A DNA stretch of 53,696 nt, taken from the NCBI GenBank assembly GCA_023426265.1, contig JAFABA010000121.1, positions 1 to 53,696 of the forward strand. The letters are read 5' to 3'. Each line of letters opens with the position of its first letter. The first letter of the stretch is position 1. The stretch is from Bacillota bacterium. GTDB lineage: Bacteria; Bacillota; Clostridia; Christensenellales; CAG-138. The notes beneath the pieces are model-generated. The model did not search any database, was not told the DNA's origin, and was given only the letters and a program-made list of their open reading frames with translations. The translations under genes were made by a program, and so were the position numbers. Positions 1 through 8,579 of this stretch are shown here, one piece after another.

Positions 1-490
1 GCAGCCATTCGTTGTAAACGGAACTGCAGGAGCTTGTGAAATCCACAAGATGCACTTTGCCCAAAGCGCCGGAGGCGATAAGGTCTTTAATCTCCTGCAT
101 CACCGGCAGGAACACCGCCTTTTGCGCCTCGGCGATGAACCGGCCTTTTTCCTTGGCAAGCGCAAACAGCTCTTTTGCCTCCGCGCTGTTTAGGGTAAAG
201 GGCTTCTCGCATACCACATGGCGGCCATAGCTTAATGCCAGCTTGGAATAGCGGTAATGCTCGCTGTTGATGGGCGCAACGTAGATCACATCCAAGGTAT
301 TGTCGGCCAGCAATTCCTCGTAGCTTCCGTAGCTTTTTTCAATATTTAGCTCCGCCGCCTTTGCAGCCGCCTTTGCAGTACTTCGGGAAGCGATTGCCAC
401 GGCCTCGCCCGTTCCGGTTTCGCGCAGAGCGGCCACAAACCGGGGGACGATGGATGCGGTACTGAGTATTCCGTACCTGAGCTTTTCCAT
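1..490 (-). CDS. Gfo/Idh/MocA-family oxidoreductase, C-terminus cut by window edge
   Basis: Reading leftward from the ATG at 488-490, the frame stays open to the window edge (163 codons). The N-terminal part is a Rossmann domain (begins MEKLRYGILSTASIVPRF) and carries the family EKP motif in VVCEKPFTLN, the lysine of which is the usual catalytic or cofactor-contacting residue. Family members are NAD(P)-dependent dehydrogenases of sugars, inositols and related polyols; the substrate cannot be read here. It starts only 3 nt after the stop of the upstream paralogue (494-1522) and has an AAGGAAAAGG ribosome site inside the end of that gene, so the two are almost certainly one transcript. The first glycine-rich loop is atypical (GILSTAS instead of GxGxxG), as often seen in the dimeric dihydrodiol dehydrogenase-like branch. 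Confidence 0.88.
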   Translation of the reverse strand, partial: MEKLRYGILSTASIVPRFVAALRETGTGEAVAIASRSTAKAAAKAAELNIEKSYGSYEELLADNTLDVIYVAPINSEHYRYSKLALSYGRHVVCEKPFTLNSAEAKELFALAKEKGRFIAEAQKAVFLPVMQEIKDLIASGALGKVHLVDFTSSCSSVYNEWL

Positions 491-493
491 ATG

Positions 494-1522
494 CTATTCC
501 TTTTCCTTCTCGATCGTAACGGTCTTGCCGGTTGCAACGCTTTTGTGTACGGCCTCGGCGATCTTTTCCGCCTCCAGGCCGTCCTTCGTACCAGCAACAA
601 AGGGTTCGCCGGTAATCAAGCAGCGAATGAAATCGTTGATCGGCTCCACGCAGAAGCCGAACGGGCGGCCGTTGTATTCCTGCAGGAAGTAGGAGTTGGG
701 GGTGCGATATTTCGCGTTGTCGAATATCTCCACGCCGCGGTTCTGGCTGTCGATGCGGAACAGCGCGTTCTCGCACAATATCTGGGTGCGGCCGTCGTTG
801 TTCTTCGCAAAGCCTTCGGGGTAGATCCAGCCGTTTTCAACCGTCCAGTAGCAGCCGTTCTCCATTTTTAAAAACGCTTGTACGGTATCCCAGGTGTCGA
901 TACCGCGGGATTTTAAAACTTCCTTCGTGCCCACGGCGAACACTTCCGTCACCTCAGAGCCCATGTACCAGCGGATCTGGTCGTAGCAATGCGTCCCCAG
1001 GAAGTGGACGGGGGAGGAGTTATCGGACCAGCTGAACCACTTGGTCGGCACGTCTATGATATCGTCCATATTCATATACCCGCGTATGGGCCTGCCCACA
1101 CCGGGTTTATTTAATTCGTTTTTGATCTGTATGGCCGCGGGGTCCCAGCGCTTGTGGTAATCAACCGCCACGCGTACCTTGTATTCCCGCTCCGCCGCGA
1201 TGATGGCGCGGGCGTCTTCTAACGTGGTGGCGAGCGGCTTTTCAATGAGCACATGCTTTCCGGCCTTGATGGCGGCCAGTGCGGGGGCGGCGTGGTAGCA
1301 ATCCGGCGTGGCGATGGATACGGCGTCAAGCTCTTCTTTGTTGAGCATATCCGCAACATCGGCGTATGTCCGAACATTATACTCCGAGCTGATTTTCGCG
1401 CGGAGCGCTTCGCTTAAATCACAGACCGCGACAAGCTCCACGCTATCGTTCCACTGGTAGGCGCGGATATGGTTGACGCCATAGATACCTGCGCCGATTA
1501 CGGCGACCTTCAGTTTTTTCAT
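494..1522 (-). CDS. Gfo/Idh/MocA-family oxidoreductase
   Basis: The 342-residue protein has an N-terminal Rossmann fold with the nucleotide loop GAGIYG at residues 10-15 and the family EKP motif in HVLIEKPLATT near residue 95, followed by the alpha/beta C-terminal domain (GFCVEPINDF near the end). This is the expected size and layout for an NAD(P)-dependent sugar or polyol dehydrogenase. The start is supported by GGAGG nine bases upstream. A sigma-A-like promoter at 1674-1702 points at it. It is followed at 3 nt by a second member of the family. AraD and a medium-chain dehydrogenase elsewhere in the window also belong to sugar metabolism. Substrate unknown. Confidence 0.92.
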   Translation of the reverse strand: MKKLKVAVIGAGIYGVNHIRAYQWNDSVELVAVCDLSEALRAKISSEYNVRTYADVADMLNKEELDAVSIATPDCYHAAPALAAIKAGKHVLIEKPLATTLEDARAIIAAEREYKVRVAVDYHKRWDPAAIQIKNELNKPGVGRPIRGYMNMDDIIDVPTKWFSWSDNSSPVHFLGTHCYDQIRWYMGSEVTEVFAVGTKEVLKSRGIDTWDTVQAFLKMENGCYWTVENGWIYPEGFAKNNDGRTQILCENALFRIDSQNRGVEIFDNAKYRTPNSYFLQEYNGRPFGFCVEPINDFIRCLITGEPFVAGTKDGLEAEKIAEAVHKSVATGKTVTIEKEKE

Positions 1523-1673
1523 TGCTGCCTCCCGCTATCTTTATCATTTATCATAACGCGTTGAAAAAATAAAAAACCAAATGTTCAAGGTTCATGTCGC
1601 CATGCCCCATAAAACTTTGGTTTTGCCTGCATTACCAGTGACAGCCCATTTTCTGTTGTTTGGAATTATGCCC

Positions 1674-1702
1674 ATTATATCACTCGGCGCAGCCGGTTTC
1701 AA
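1674..1702 (-). promoter_or_regulatory. Sigma-A-type promoter for the oxidoreductase pair
   Basis: On the minus strand TTGAAA (1697-1702) is separated by exactly 17 bp from a perfect TATAAT (1674-1679). Transcription would start near 1667, giving a leader of about 145 nt before the gene that starts at 1522. No strong structure was seen in the leader. Confidence 0.65.
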
Positions 1703-1749
1703 TACGGCAAGGGGGCGGGATACTTCATAAATCGCGCCCATAAATGAAA

Positions 1750-2088
1750 TCAGGTCTCATCTCGAAGCCTTCTAATATTTCGGATTTTTTCGACCCAGGC
1801 TCTATCCAGCAGACGGGGAAAAAGACGGTTCATGCGCCATGCAGCTTTATGCGGCTTGGAAATATGATGATGTCTTTGTTCTTCTTAATACCCTCCAATA
1901 TGATTGAGGTTGCTTCAACTTTGCTCATGGCCTTTGCCGGCAGGCTGGCGAGACTTTCTCGTTGGATACGTTTGCGACCTTCATGTTTTTGTATATGTCG
2001 GTCTGAACATGCCCCGGGCATATCGTACTTACTTTGATCCCTGCCCCGCGCCGGTGACGATGGCGATTTTCCCCTGAAATTCATTCAT
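1750..2088 (-). pseudogene. Decayed short-chain dehydrogenase/reductase remnant
   Basis: Three reading frames must be joined to read an SDR. From the ATG at 2086-2088 the frame reads MNEFQGKIAIVTGAGQG, the classical TGxxxGxG start of an SDR. It then jumps directly to KVSTICPGHVQTDIYKN, a C-terminal SDR stretch, so roughly 150 central residues including the catalytic Ser-Tyr-Lys are deleted. A frameshift follows (LPAKAMSKVEATSIILEGI continues in a second frame), and a further shift leads to RLFPRLLDRAWVEKIR and a stop at 1750-1752. The frame also stays open upstream of the ATG to about 2210, which may be a remnant of another gene. The remnant is non-functional and is the only clear gene decay in the window. 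Confidence 0.75.
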
Positions 2089-2205
2089 TGCATTTTCCCT
2101 TTCCCATTCGCTATTGCGCAGTGTTTCAAACAGTTTCTTCAGGTTTTCCACTATGGTCGTTTTGTGCGGCGCAAAGAAATCTCGGGTTACTCCGGTAAAT
2201 TATTA

Positions 2206-2234
2206 TTGTGCTTCTATCTTTCAGGACGTATAAT
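2206..2234 (+). promoter_or_regulatory. Putative sigma-A promoter of the methyltransferase
   Basis: TATAAT at 2229-2234 is perfect; TTGTGC at 2206-2211 lies 17 bp upstream. The start codon at 2263 follows an AAAGGGGG ribosome site. Confidence 0.55.
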
Positions 2235-2262
2235 TGTTGCTAGTTTTACTTAAAGGGGGAAT

Positions 2263-2886
2263 ATGATAATTGTGACTGAAATTTTCAAACAAATTTCTTT
2301 GTATAGATTCTTGGCATATTGCAATGATATGAGCAATTTGGAAAAAGCAGTGTTGGATTGTGGCGCTGGTGGTGACCAGCCCCCACTAAGTCTTTTCTAT
2401 CAATCTGGATATCGAACTTATGGAATTGAGCTAAACAAAGAGCAATTAGAAAAATCTCAAGAATATGCTTTTCAAAAAAATCAAAATTTAAATATCGTAT
2501 CGGGAGATATGTGTGATTTGAAGTTTAGCGATTCATTTTTTCCATTCGTCTACTCTTACAATTCTGTGTTCCATATGAAAAAGTCATACGTAAATAGAGC
2601 AATTAATGAAATGAAGCGGGTTCTGAAGCCCCAAGGGCTATTATTTGTAAATTTCTTAAGCACAAATGATTTCCGCTGTGGTCTTGGGCCACAGGTTGGA
2701 AAAAACGAATATGAGCAAATGGACGATTTTCCTGTAATTCATTCTTATTATGAAAAAGATGAACCAGATGACTATTTTGAAAATATGGAGATATTATTTA
2801 AAGAGGATAGGGTTGTAGAAAGAATCTATGAAGGCAAAAAGATCCGCCAAGGCTTTATCGATTATATAGTCCAAAAACCCCTGTAA
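2263..2886 (+). CDS. Class I SAM-dependent methyltransferase
   Basis: The 207-residue protein has a seven-strand Rossmann-type methyltransferase core: motif I VLDCGAGGDQPPLS near residues 30-43, an acidic residue at the end of strand 2 (YGIELNKEQLEKS), the adenine-side segment GDMCDLKFSD, and the post-core helix-strand KRVLKPQGLLFVNFL typical of Methyltransf_11/25 proteins. The substrate is not evident. The gene is visibly more A+T-rich than all its neighbours, has its own promoter and a strong AAAGGGGG ribosome site, and sits next to a wrecked SDR gene, which together suggest a horizontally acquired singleton. Confidence 0.88.
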   Translation: MIIVTEIFKQISLYRFLAYCNDMSNLEKAVLDCGAGGDQPPLSLFYQSGYRTYGIELNKEQLEKSQEYAFQKNQNLNIVSGDMCDLKFSDSFFPFVYSYNSVFHMKKSYVNRAINEMKRVLKPQGLLFVNFLSTNDFRCGLGPQVGKNEYEQMDDFPVIHSYYEKDEPDDYFENMEILFKEDRVVERIYEGKKIRQGFIDYIVQKPL

Positions 2887-2936
2887 CTTAGTCCTTTTTG
2901 ATAATTGCACAGTATGACATAATAGGAATTTAATTG

Positions 2937-2965
2937 CTATAAAAGCCGCCTCTTTAAGGGCGGCT
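2937..2965 (-). terminator. Intrinsic terminator after araD
   Basis: On the minus strand AGCCGCC (2959-2965) and GGCGGCT (2944-2950) form a 7-bp stem with an 8-nt loop, followed by TTTTATAG. It lies about 60 bp beyond the stop of the epimerase gene and may also face the end of the methyltransferase gene. Confidence 0.7.
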
Positions 2966-3022
2966 CGTACATACGTCTGACCTAACGGCGGTCCGCCAGC
3001 GCGTCAAGGATGCTGCAACCAG

Positions 3023-3724
3023 TCATTTTCGGCTCTCCTGCCCATAGTACGCGCCCACGCCGTGCTTGCGGAAGAAGTGTTTATGCATCAACTCCTGCTG
3101 CATGGACGGAAGCGTTCCGCCCGATATGGAAAGCGCGTGCCAGGCCATCATGGCTACTTCCTCCAGCACTACGGCATTGTGCACCGCGTCCGAAGGGGAC
3201 TTGCCCCACGCGAAGGGGCCGTGGCTGTGCACCAAAACAGCGGGCGTATATTCCGGATTGGCCTCGGCGAGCCGCTCCACAATAACATTGCCCGTTTCGG
3301 CCTCGTATTCCCCGGCGATCTCGGCGGGCGTCATGAGGCGCGTGCAGGGGATATCGCCCAAAAAGTAATCCGCACCCGTGGTGCCGAGAGCGGGGATACT
3401 GAGCCCCGCCTGCGAAAATATGGTGGCCCAACGGCTGTGCGTGTGCACGATTCCGCCGATATTCGGGAACGCGCGGTACAAACAGACATGCGTGGGCGTA
3501 TCCGAGGAAGGACGCAGGGCGCCTTCCACAACAATTCCATTTAGGTCCACCACCACCATATCGTCCGCAGTCATATGCTTGTACTCCACGCCCGAGGGCT
3601 TGATGACAATGAGGCCTTTTTCCCGGTCTAGCCCGGATACGTTGCCCCATGTGAATGTCACTAAGGAGTACTTGGGCAAGAGCAGGTTTGCTTCCAGCAC
3701 ACGTTGCTTTAATTCTTCCAGCAT
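3023..3724 (-). CDS. araD: L-ribulose-5-phosphate 4-epimerase
   Basis: The 233-residue protein matches class II aldolase-like epimerases in length (E. coli AraD is 231 residues). Visible features are the substrate loop TWGNVSG (residues 25-31), PSGVEY (43-48), SSDTPTH (73-79) with the catalytic-type Asp75, the metal pair His94 and His96 in GIVHTHSRWA, and the third metal histidine His168 in VLVHSHGPFAWG. The enzyme interconverts L-ribulose 5-phosphate and D-xylulose 5-phosphate, feeding the pentose phosphate pathway. AGGAG stands a few bases upstream of the ATG. It is monocistronic here; no araA or araB is nearby, so a related sugar phosphate (for example L-fuculose- or L-rhamnulose-type aldolase substrates) is less likely but not excluded. 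Confidence 0.9.
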   Translation of the reverse strand: MLEELKQRVLEANLLLPKYSLVTFTWGNVSGLDREKGLIVIKPSGVEYKHMTADDMVVVDLNGIVVEGALRPSSDTPTHVCLYRAFPNIGGIVHTHSRWATIFSQAGLSIPALGTTGADYFLGDIPCTRLMTPAEIAGEYEAETGNVIVERLAEANPEYTPAVLVHSHGPFAWGKSPSDAVHNAVVLEEVAMMAWHALSISGGTLPSMQQELMHKHFFRKHGVGAYYGQESRK

Positions 3725-3838
3725 ACTTTTCTCCTCTTTTATTATACGTTCGGTCAGCCTCTGGGGGGAAACAGCGCTCTAATGGCGCATTTGTGTTTTT
3801 GGCAAAAGGCGTTGTCGCAGTTGCGTGACACATCTGCG

Positions 3839-3867
3839 TTGACAATAGTATATACCGGGATTATCGT
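3839..3867 (+). promoter_or_regulatory. Putative sigma-A promoter
   Basis: TTGACA (3839-3844) is followed after 17 bp by TATCGT (3862-3867). It points rightward to the DUF998 gene about 250 bp away. Confidence 0.4.
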
Positions 3868-4043
3868 ATGGACAATCCGATATGTTTGACCTATCGTCCG
3901 GCAACCCGGAAATTGCGGCGGTCTGCTTATTCGTTTTCTGGATCATAAGCACGGCAAGCCGGAAAAAAGAAAGCGCTGTATTGCAGGCGAGGGAAAAGAA
4001 TTCAAAGCGCGGCCCGGTATCTTAACGGATGCCGGGCTCTTCG

Positions 4044-4072
4044 TATACAATCTTCTTCATCGGAGATATAAT
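4044..4072 (+). promoter_or_regulatory. Putative sigma-A promoter of the DUF998 gene
   Basis: TATACA (4044-4049), 17-bp spacer, perfect TATAAT (4067-4072). A start near 4079 would exclude the ATG at 4029 and supports the GTG at 4113 as the translation start. Confidence 0.55.
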
Positions 4073-4112
4073 AGTGCTGTTCTACCCATTTATTTGGAAA
4101 GAGGTTACAAGG

Positions 4113-4754
4113 GTGAAGCGTTTTGAGCAAGTTGCGGCGCCGCTTGGCATGGCCGGGGTCGTATTCTATCTCATCCATACGGGGTTGGGCAGGATTCTTT
4201 GGCCGGAATATAACCCCGTCACAATGGACATCAGTTCCCTTACTGCCCAGAACGCGCCGAACGCGGACCTTCTTCGGGTGTTTACCACGATTTACGGAAT
4301 CTGCATGCTTGTGTTCGTCGCGGGCATGATAGCGAAAGCCTTCCGCCAATACAACAGGGCGGTTCGCGCCGGGTATCTCATTTTGATAGCCATGGAGCTT
4401 GTATCCGTGTTCGGGTACGCGCTGTTCCCGCTGACAGGGGACAAAACTGTGATGACGTTTCAGAATATGATGCATATCGTGGTCACGGTGATCGTCGTGT
4501 TTACGACAATCGCATCCGGGTTCTTCCTGGCGGCGGGGTACCGGAAAGAGGCGGGTACAAGGAAGCTGGGCAATTTCCTGCTCGTCATGGCCATACTCAT
4601 CACCGTAGCGGGAATGTCAAACCCTATCGGTATGGGAGCAGGGCTCAATATACTGGGCCTGACGGAACGGCTTGTAATCTATTCCGTGCAGCTGATGATA
4701 TTCGTGCTTTCCGCCTATTACACATTCGGGCGGCGGGAAGCCATTAGCCGCTGA
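4113..4754 (+). CDS. DUF998-type six-helix membrane protein
   Basis: A 213-residue, strongly hydrophobic protein with about six membrane segments (for example GMAGVVFYLIHTGLGRI, ICMLVFVAGMIAKAF, LILIAMELVSVFGYALFPL, MHIVVTVIVVFTTIASGFF). The pattern ELVSVFGYALFPL followed by a Met-His pair (NMMHIVV) is characteristic of DUF998 proteins, whose function is unknown. The start chosen is GTG 4113, because AAAGAGG lies 8 nt upstream and a TATAAT promoter box lies between this codon and the earlier in-frame ATG at 4029. No operon partner. Confidence 0.75.
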   Translation: MKRFEQVAAPLGMAGVVFYLIHTGLGRILWPEYNPVTMDISSLTAQNAPNADLLRVFTTIYGICMLVFVAGMIAKAFRQYNRAVRAGYLILIAMELVSVFGYALFPLTGDKTVMTFQNMMHIVVTVIVVFTTIASGFFLAAGYRKEAGTRKLGNFLLVMAILITVAGMSNPIGMGAGLNILGLTERLVIYSVQLMIFVLSAYYTFGRREAISR

Positions 4755-4802
4755 CAAAGTTCTTCAGGCTATCAGCGGGTTTCTGTAGGTGAAAGTGCGC
4801 TG

Positions 4803-4830
4803 TTGTACTTTCCAGATTGCGCCTTATAAT
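4803..4830 (+). promoter_or_regulatory. Sigma-A promoter of the CDF transporter
   Basis: TTGTAC (4803-4808), 16-bp spacer, perfect TATAAT (4825-4830), about 110 bp before the chosen start codon. Confidence 0.6.
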
Positions 4831-4940
4831 AGATACTAATGCGCAAATGGTGCAGGAGAATTCAAAACGCTGGGAGATAAGGAATAATCCAAACATCTTA
4901 CGCGTATGAAACAGGAAGCATGAAGAAGGGAAAGTTCGGC

Positions 4941-6122
4941 ATGACAGACCTGTTGATGAGGCTGTTTCTCAAAATAAAGCAGGATGAGGATACGGCGCGC
5001 AGGCGGCAGCGCTATGGCAATTTTGCAAGCATTGTGGGCGTTGTTTCAAACCTGCTGCTTTTTATTATGAAAATCCTCATAGGCCTCGCATCCGCCAGCG
5101 TTTCCATCATTGCGGACGCCGTGAACAGCCTCTCGGATTCGGCTTCTTCTTTTATTACGCTGTTCGGGTTTAAATTTTCATCAAAACCCGCGGACGCAGA
5201 CCACCCGTACGGCCATGCCCGCATGGAGTACATTTCCGGTCTGATCGTTTCGGTGCTCATTCTGTTCTTCGGGTTGCAGCTTCTGCAAAACTCGGTGCAA
5301 AAAATCATACATCCCGCGCCGGTGCATTTTGAACTGATTACGCTGGTCATACTCACACTTTCCATACTCATAAAGGTGTGGCAATGCCTGTTTTACCGGA
5401 AAATCGGCCATCTGATGAACTCCATCACGCTGCTTGCGGCTTCGGTGGACAGCCGGAACGATATCCTTTCGTCCTCCGCCGTGCTGCTCGCGGTGGCAGT
5501 TACCCGCCTGACAGGGCTTGATCTCGACGGCTACATGGGGGCCGTCGTCGCCGTGCTCATACTGTGGAGCGGCGTGAAGATGGTAAAGGATTCTGGCAGC
5601 ATTTTGTTGGGCACCGCGCCCACCAGGGAACTGGTGGACAGCATCTATAAAAGGATACTTGGTTACGAGCACATTATTGGCCTGCATGATTTAAGCGTGC
5701 ACAGCTATGGCGCGAACAAATGCTTCGCTTCCGTGCATTGCGAGGTCCCCGCCGAGCAGGATATCATGCTCAGCCACGATATCATAGACAACATCGAGCG
5801 CGATTTCTTAAAGGAATACGGCATCCATCTGGTCATCCACCTGGACCCGGTCGTTACAAACGATGCGCGCACGAACGAATTAAAAGCGAAGTTGGAGCAG
5901 CTGATCGCCGACCTCCCGCTCGACATCAGCATGCACGATTTCCGGGTGGTGTGGGGCATCAGCCATACGAACCTTATATTCGACGTCGTCGTGCCGTTTA
6001 ACGCCGACTGGAGTGACGAAAAGCTGATTGCCCATATGGCCGATGAAATCAGGAAGCTGGACCCGACCTATCACAGTGTTATCACCGTGGACCACACCTA
6101 CGTTCCGCACACGAAAGGATAA
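4941..6122 (+). CDS. Cation diffusion facilitator (CDF) family transporter
   Basis: From ATG 4941 the protein has 393 residues. It has the six-helix CDF channel domain with metal-site segments in the second helix (SIIADAVNSLSDSASSF) and fifth helix (SVDSRNDILSSSAVLL), the family signature HPYGHARMEY (HPYGH-R in most CDFs), and a cytoplasmic ZT-dimer domain (LVDSIYKRILG onward). Such proteins exchange Zn2+, Mn2+, Co2+ or Fe2+ for protons and export the metal. The C-terminal part is about 80 residues longer than in minimal CDFs; this long form is common in Firmicutes. An ATG at 4920 is also in frame, but its purine-rich tract is only two bases away, whereas GAAGGGA sits well before 4941. The gene stands alone between a promoter and a bidirectional terminator. 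Confidence 0.9.
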   Translation: MTDLLMRLFLKIKQDEDTARRRQRYGNFASIVGVVSNLLLFIMKILIGLASASVSIIADAVNSLSDSASSFITLFGFKFSSKPADADHPYGHARMEYISGLIVSVLILFFGLQLLQNSVQKIIHPAPVHFELITLVILTLSILIKVWQCLFYRKIGHLMNSITLLAASVDSRNDILSSSAVLLAVAVTRLTGLDLDGYMGAVVAVLILWSGVKMVKDSGSILLGTAPTRELVDSIYKRILGYEHIIGLHDLSVHSYGANKCFASVHCEVPAEQDIMLSHDIIDNIERDFLKEYGIHLVIHLDPVVTNDARTNELKAKLEQLIADLPLDISMHDFRVVWGISHTNLIFDVVVPFNADWSDEKLIAHMADEIRKLDPTYHSVITVDHTYVPHTKG

Positions 6123-6140
6123 TCTGCTTTTGTAATATAA

Positions 6141-6172
6141 AAATCCCCGCCGGGTCGGCCCGGCGGGGATTT
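6141..6172. terminator. Bidirectional intrinsic terminator
   Basis: AAATCCCCGCCGGG (6141-6154), TCGG tetraloop, CCCGGCGGGGATTT (6159-6172): a perfect 14-bp stem with A/T flanks on both sides. It serves the converging CDF and BlaR1-type genes. Confidence 0.85.
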
Positions 6173-6195
6173 CCAGTATAAGCTGGATTAGCCTG

Positions 6196-8166
6196 CTATT
6201 GGGCGTCTTCTCCCGAGGCAGCCGCATACAGCTCCCGATAGAGCTCCTCCTGCATATATGTCCACATGCCGGTTTCTCCCGCCTGCATGCAGGGCTTTCC
6301 GTCCTGCAGGAAAATATAATACGTGGTGGCCGGTTCCCCTTCCGCAATGCTGGTATACAACTCGATACGCGCCTCAAACGACTCCACATCTACAGCAGGC
6401 GAGGCGGCGGAACGGATCATATGGTCCCAGACGACGCGCTGCGCCAAATCCTGATAGTCCGGATTGTCCTTTATAGAAACGGCGCGCACGGCTTTGCCGC
6501 CCTGTATCAGAGTGATGGCAGCGTCTTCCGCAACCGCTGCGGTTGGCGATGGTTCGGCTTCCGTAGTAACCTCGTTTTGCACGGCGGAGCCGGGCGAGGC
6601 TTCGGGCTCAACTGGATCCCGGATAACGGCAGCTTGCTCCGCTTGCAGCGCCGCCGCATCCTTTGTGGAGAACACGCATTTGAACAGGCAGATGTATTCA
6701 TGTTTTCCGATATGCTCGGGACTTTCCATAAGGAACTGGCAGTCATAGGAGAGAAGGGTATCGCCTTCGCCAAACACCACGTTTCCCAGCAGGATCGGTT
6801 CGTTAGCGGCAATGGGCCATGTTCCGTCCTCCTCGCCATAAAAAAGGAACGAAGCCGCACTGGAAGTCGGGACAAAGTCCGGCGGCAATTTAGAGTAGAA
6901 AGTAACCAAATCGCCGGAGGTTTCATCCGGAACCCTCAGAACCGTCCAACTTAGCCCGCTCATATTTCGGGCACTGGAATAGATACCGCCATAGGTTACG
7001 CTTTCTGAAATGGTAAAATTCCCCTCACGCCTATCCACGGGAAGGACGACATTGCCAAACGTGCCATAATATACGCCCTCGCGCCAGCCTTCCACATACA
7101 GCCGCACGCTTTTGATGGAAGGATCCACATGGTAGCTGTAGCGGTAATCTGCATCTTCGGGCAGCGTGGAAAGTTCCTTACGTTCGGCCTGCGTGATTGG
7201 CGTTTCGGTGATGGTGTTTACGGGCAGGGTGGGGGAGAGCGGGTTCAAAAGCAGCAGCACGGCTGCCGTCGCCGCAAGCGCAATGCCCACGGCCGCCATC
7301 CAGAATACAGGCTTTTTATATTGGAGCACATTCTTTATGCGAAGCTTCGTGTTGCTTTCCCCAAACGCAAGGGGAGCGAGAAGCGCCCCGCGCGAGATGG
7401 AGACTGCTAAAAGCGTGTTCGAGTATGCTTGCCGGATATCCTCCCCGGCGTTTTTTAACACCCGTTCATCGCAGGAAAGCTCCATATCCCGGCTAAAACA
7501 ATGATAGGCGAGATAGACGAGCGGGTTGAACCAGTGGAGTGCCAACACGAGGAAAGAGAGCGGCTTCCACAGGTGGTCGAGCCGTTTGATATGCATACGC
7601 TCGTGCAGCAGCACATGCGAAAGCTCCTTAGAAGCAAGCCCGGACGGCACATAGATCTTCGGGCGGAACACGCCGAACACAAACGCCGTGCCGATCCGGT
7701 CGCTTTCATATACGCCCGGCTCTAAAAGCGTAGCGAACCGGATGCGCCGATAAAACCGCAGCGTGGAGCACAGGGCATAAACGAGCATCGCGGCTATGCC
7801 CAAAGCCCATACCCAACCCCAAATCCACAGCGCGATCTGCGCCGGGTTGGCGGAAGCATAAGGCGCTGGGGACATGCTGTCTGCCAGCACGGGGTTGACC
7901 GCGGTGTTGAGCACGGGAATCCCAGTGTACACGGCAGGCGTTTGCGTCGTCAGGAATTCAGGCGGCACCGGTTCCACGCTGGGGATGAGCGCCAGTGCGC
8001 TTTCGAAGGAAAACGGGCAGACCAATCTGAACAATACGGCTGCCCACAGCGCATAGGAAATCCACTTCGGCGCTTTTTTCAACAGCAGGCGCAGTATGAG
8101 CACGGCGAGGATTACGACGCCGCCTGTATAGCTGATGTTGAGTATGACCCGGAATACTTGCTCCAT
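6196..8166 (-). CDS. BlaR1/MecR1-type M56 sensor metallopeptidase
   Basis: The 656-residue protein has an N-terminal M56 domain with four membrane helices. The gluzincin zinc motif HERMH is at residues 188-192, and the downstream MELSCDERV segment supplies the third ligand. The fourth helix (FWMAAVGIALAATAAVLLLL) is followed by an extracellular part of about 330 residues that shows no penicillin-binding SxxK/SxN/KTG set I could find, so it is probably not a beta-lactam sensor. By analogy with BlaR1, ligand binding outside activates the protease, which then inactivates the BlaI-type repressor. Its start overlaps the stop of that repressor gene by one base, so the two are translationally coupled. 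The true signal is unknown. Confidence 0.87.
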   Translation of the reverse strand: MEQVFRVILNISYTGGVVILAVLILRLLLKKAPKWISYALWAAVLFRLVCPFSFESALALIPSVEPVPPEFLTTQTPAVYTGIPVLNTAVNPVLADSMSPAPYASANPAQIALWIWGWVWALGIAAMLVYALCSTLRFYRRIRFATLLEPGVYESDRIGTAFVFGVFRPKIYVPSGLASKELSHVLLHERMHIKRLDHLWKPLSFLVLALHWFNPLVYLAYHCFSRDMELSCDERVLKNAGEDIRQAYSNTLLAVSISRGALLAPLAFGESNTKLRIKNVLQYKKPVFWMAAVGIALAATAAVLLLLNPLSPTLPVNTITETPITQAERKELSTLPEDADYRYSYHVDPSIKSVRLYVEGWREGVYYGTFGNVVLPVDRREGNFTISESVTYGGIYSSARNMSGLSWTVLRVPDETSGDLVTFYSKLPPDFVPTSSAASFLFYGEEDGTWPIAANEPILLGNVVFGEGDTLLSYDCQFLMESPEHIGKHEYICLFKCVFSTKDAAALQAEQAAVIRDPVEPEASPGSAVQNEVTTEAEPSPTAAVAEDAAITLIQGGKAVRAVSIKDNPDYQDLAQRVVWDHMIRSAASPAVDVESFEARIELYTSIAEGEPATTYYIFLQDGKPCMQAGETGMWTYMQEELYRELYAAASGEDAQ

Positions 8167-8522
8167 TAGCGTTCCGCCTCCTCGATCATGCGTTTTAGCG
8201 CCAAAGCTTCCGCCGCAGTCAGCTTCCGGTCCCTGAGATACGCCGCAAGGAAAGCGGGGACGGACCCTGCGTAGCTTTTTTCAATCAGCTCCTCGCTTTC
8301 GTGCCGCGCCACTTCCTCCCGCGTCACGCAGGAACGCACAGTCGCGTTTTCGTTTACCACAAAACCCCGTTCCGCGAGACGCCTGATCATGTTGTAGGTG
8401 GTGGATTTTTTCCAGCCCAGGGCGGAAAGCGCAAGCCTGCTTAGTTCCGTGGAGTTGACAGGCTCCGCCTCCCAGATGATGTTCAAAAACCGTCGCTCCG
8501 CGTCAAACAGCCTGTAATCCAT
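8166..8522 (-). CDS. BlaI/MecI/CopY-family transcriptional repressor
   Basis: From ATG 8522 the protein has 118 residues: a winged-helix domain (FDAERRFLNIIWEAEPVNST, then KKSTTYNMIRRLAERGFV as the recognition-helix region) and a C-terminal helical dimerisation part. The start is set by GGAGGTG six bases upstream; an earlier in-frame codon at 8540 has no ribosome site. The gene is first in a two-gene operon with the M56 protease that presumably cleaves or inactivates it. An inverted repeat overlaps its promoter, as expected for an autoregulated repressor. No third gene lies in the operon, so targets are probably elsewhere as well. Confidence 0.92.
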   Translation of the reverse strand: MDYRLFDAERRFLNIIWEAEPVNSTELSRLALSALGWKKSTTYNMIRRLAERGFVVNENATVRSCVTREEVARHESEELIEKSYAGSVPAFLAAYLRDRKLTAAEALALKRMIEEAER

Positions 8523-8542
8523 CCCGCACCTCCAAAACACGT

Positions 8543-8579
8543 GGTTTGTCTTGATAGACCTAGTTTAACACGACAAACC
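8543..8579. promoter_or_regulatory. Candidate BlaI-type operator (inverted repeat)
   Basis: GGTTTGTC (8543-8550) and GACAAACC (8572-8579) are perfect 8-bp inverted arms separated by 21 bp. One arm lies in the spacer of the repressor promoter and the other just downstream of its start point, a classic autorepression geometry. The TTGTC/GACAA arms differ from the staphylococcal TACA/TGTA core. Confidence 0.65.

Larger units (their letters stand above)
3725..4112. other. Intergenic region between araD and the DUF998 gene
   Basis: No convincing gene. It holds two plus-strand sigma-A-like promoters (3839-3867 and 4044-4072) and an imperfect inverted repeat around 4012-4042 (GCCCGGTATC facing GATGCCGGGC), which could act as a weak terminator or operator between them. 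The DUF998 reading frame is open from 4029, but that part would precede the transcription start predicted by the second promoter. Confidence 0.5.

Noticed and set aside
1744..2037. Plus-strand 97-codon frame
   Set aside because: It is antisense to the SDR remnant, which explains the sequence better.
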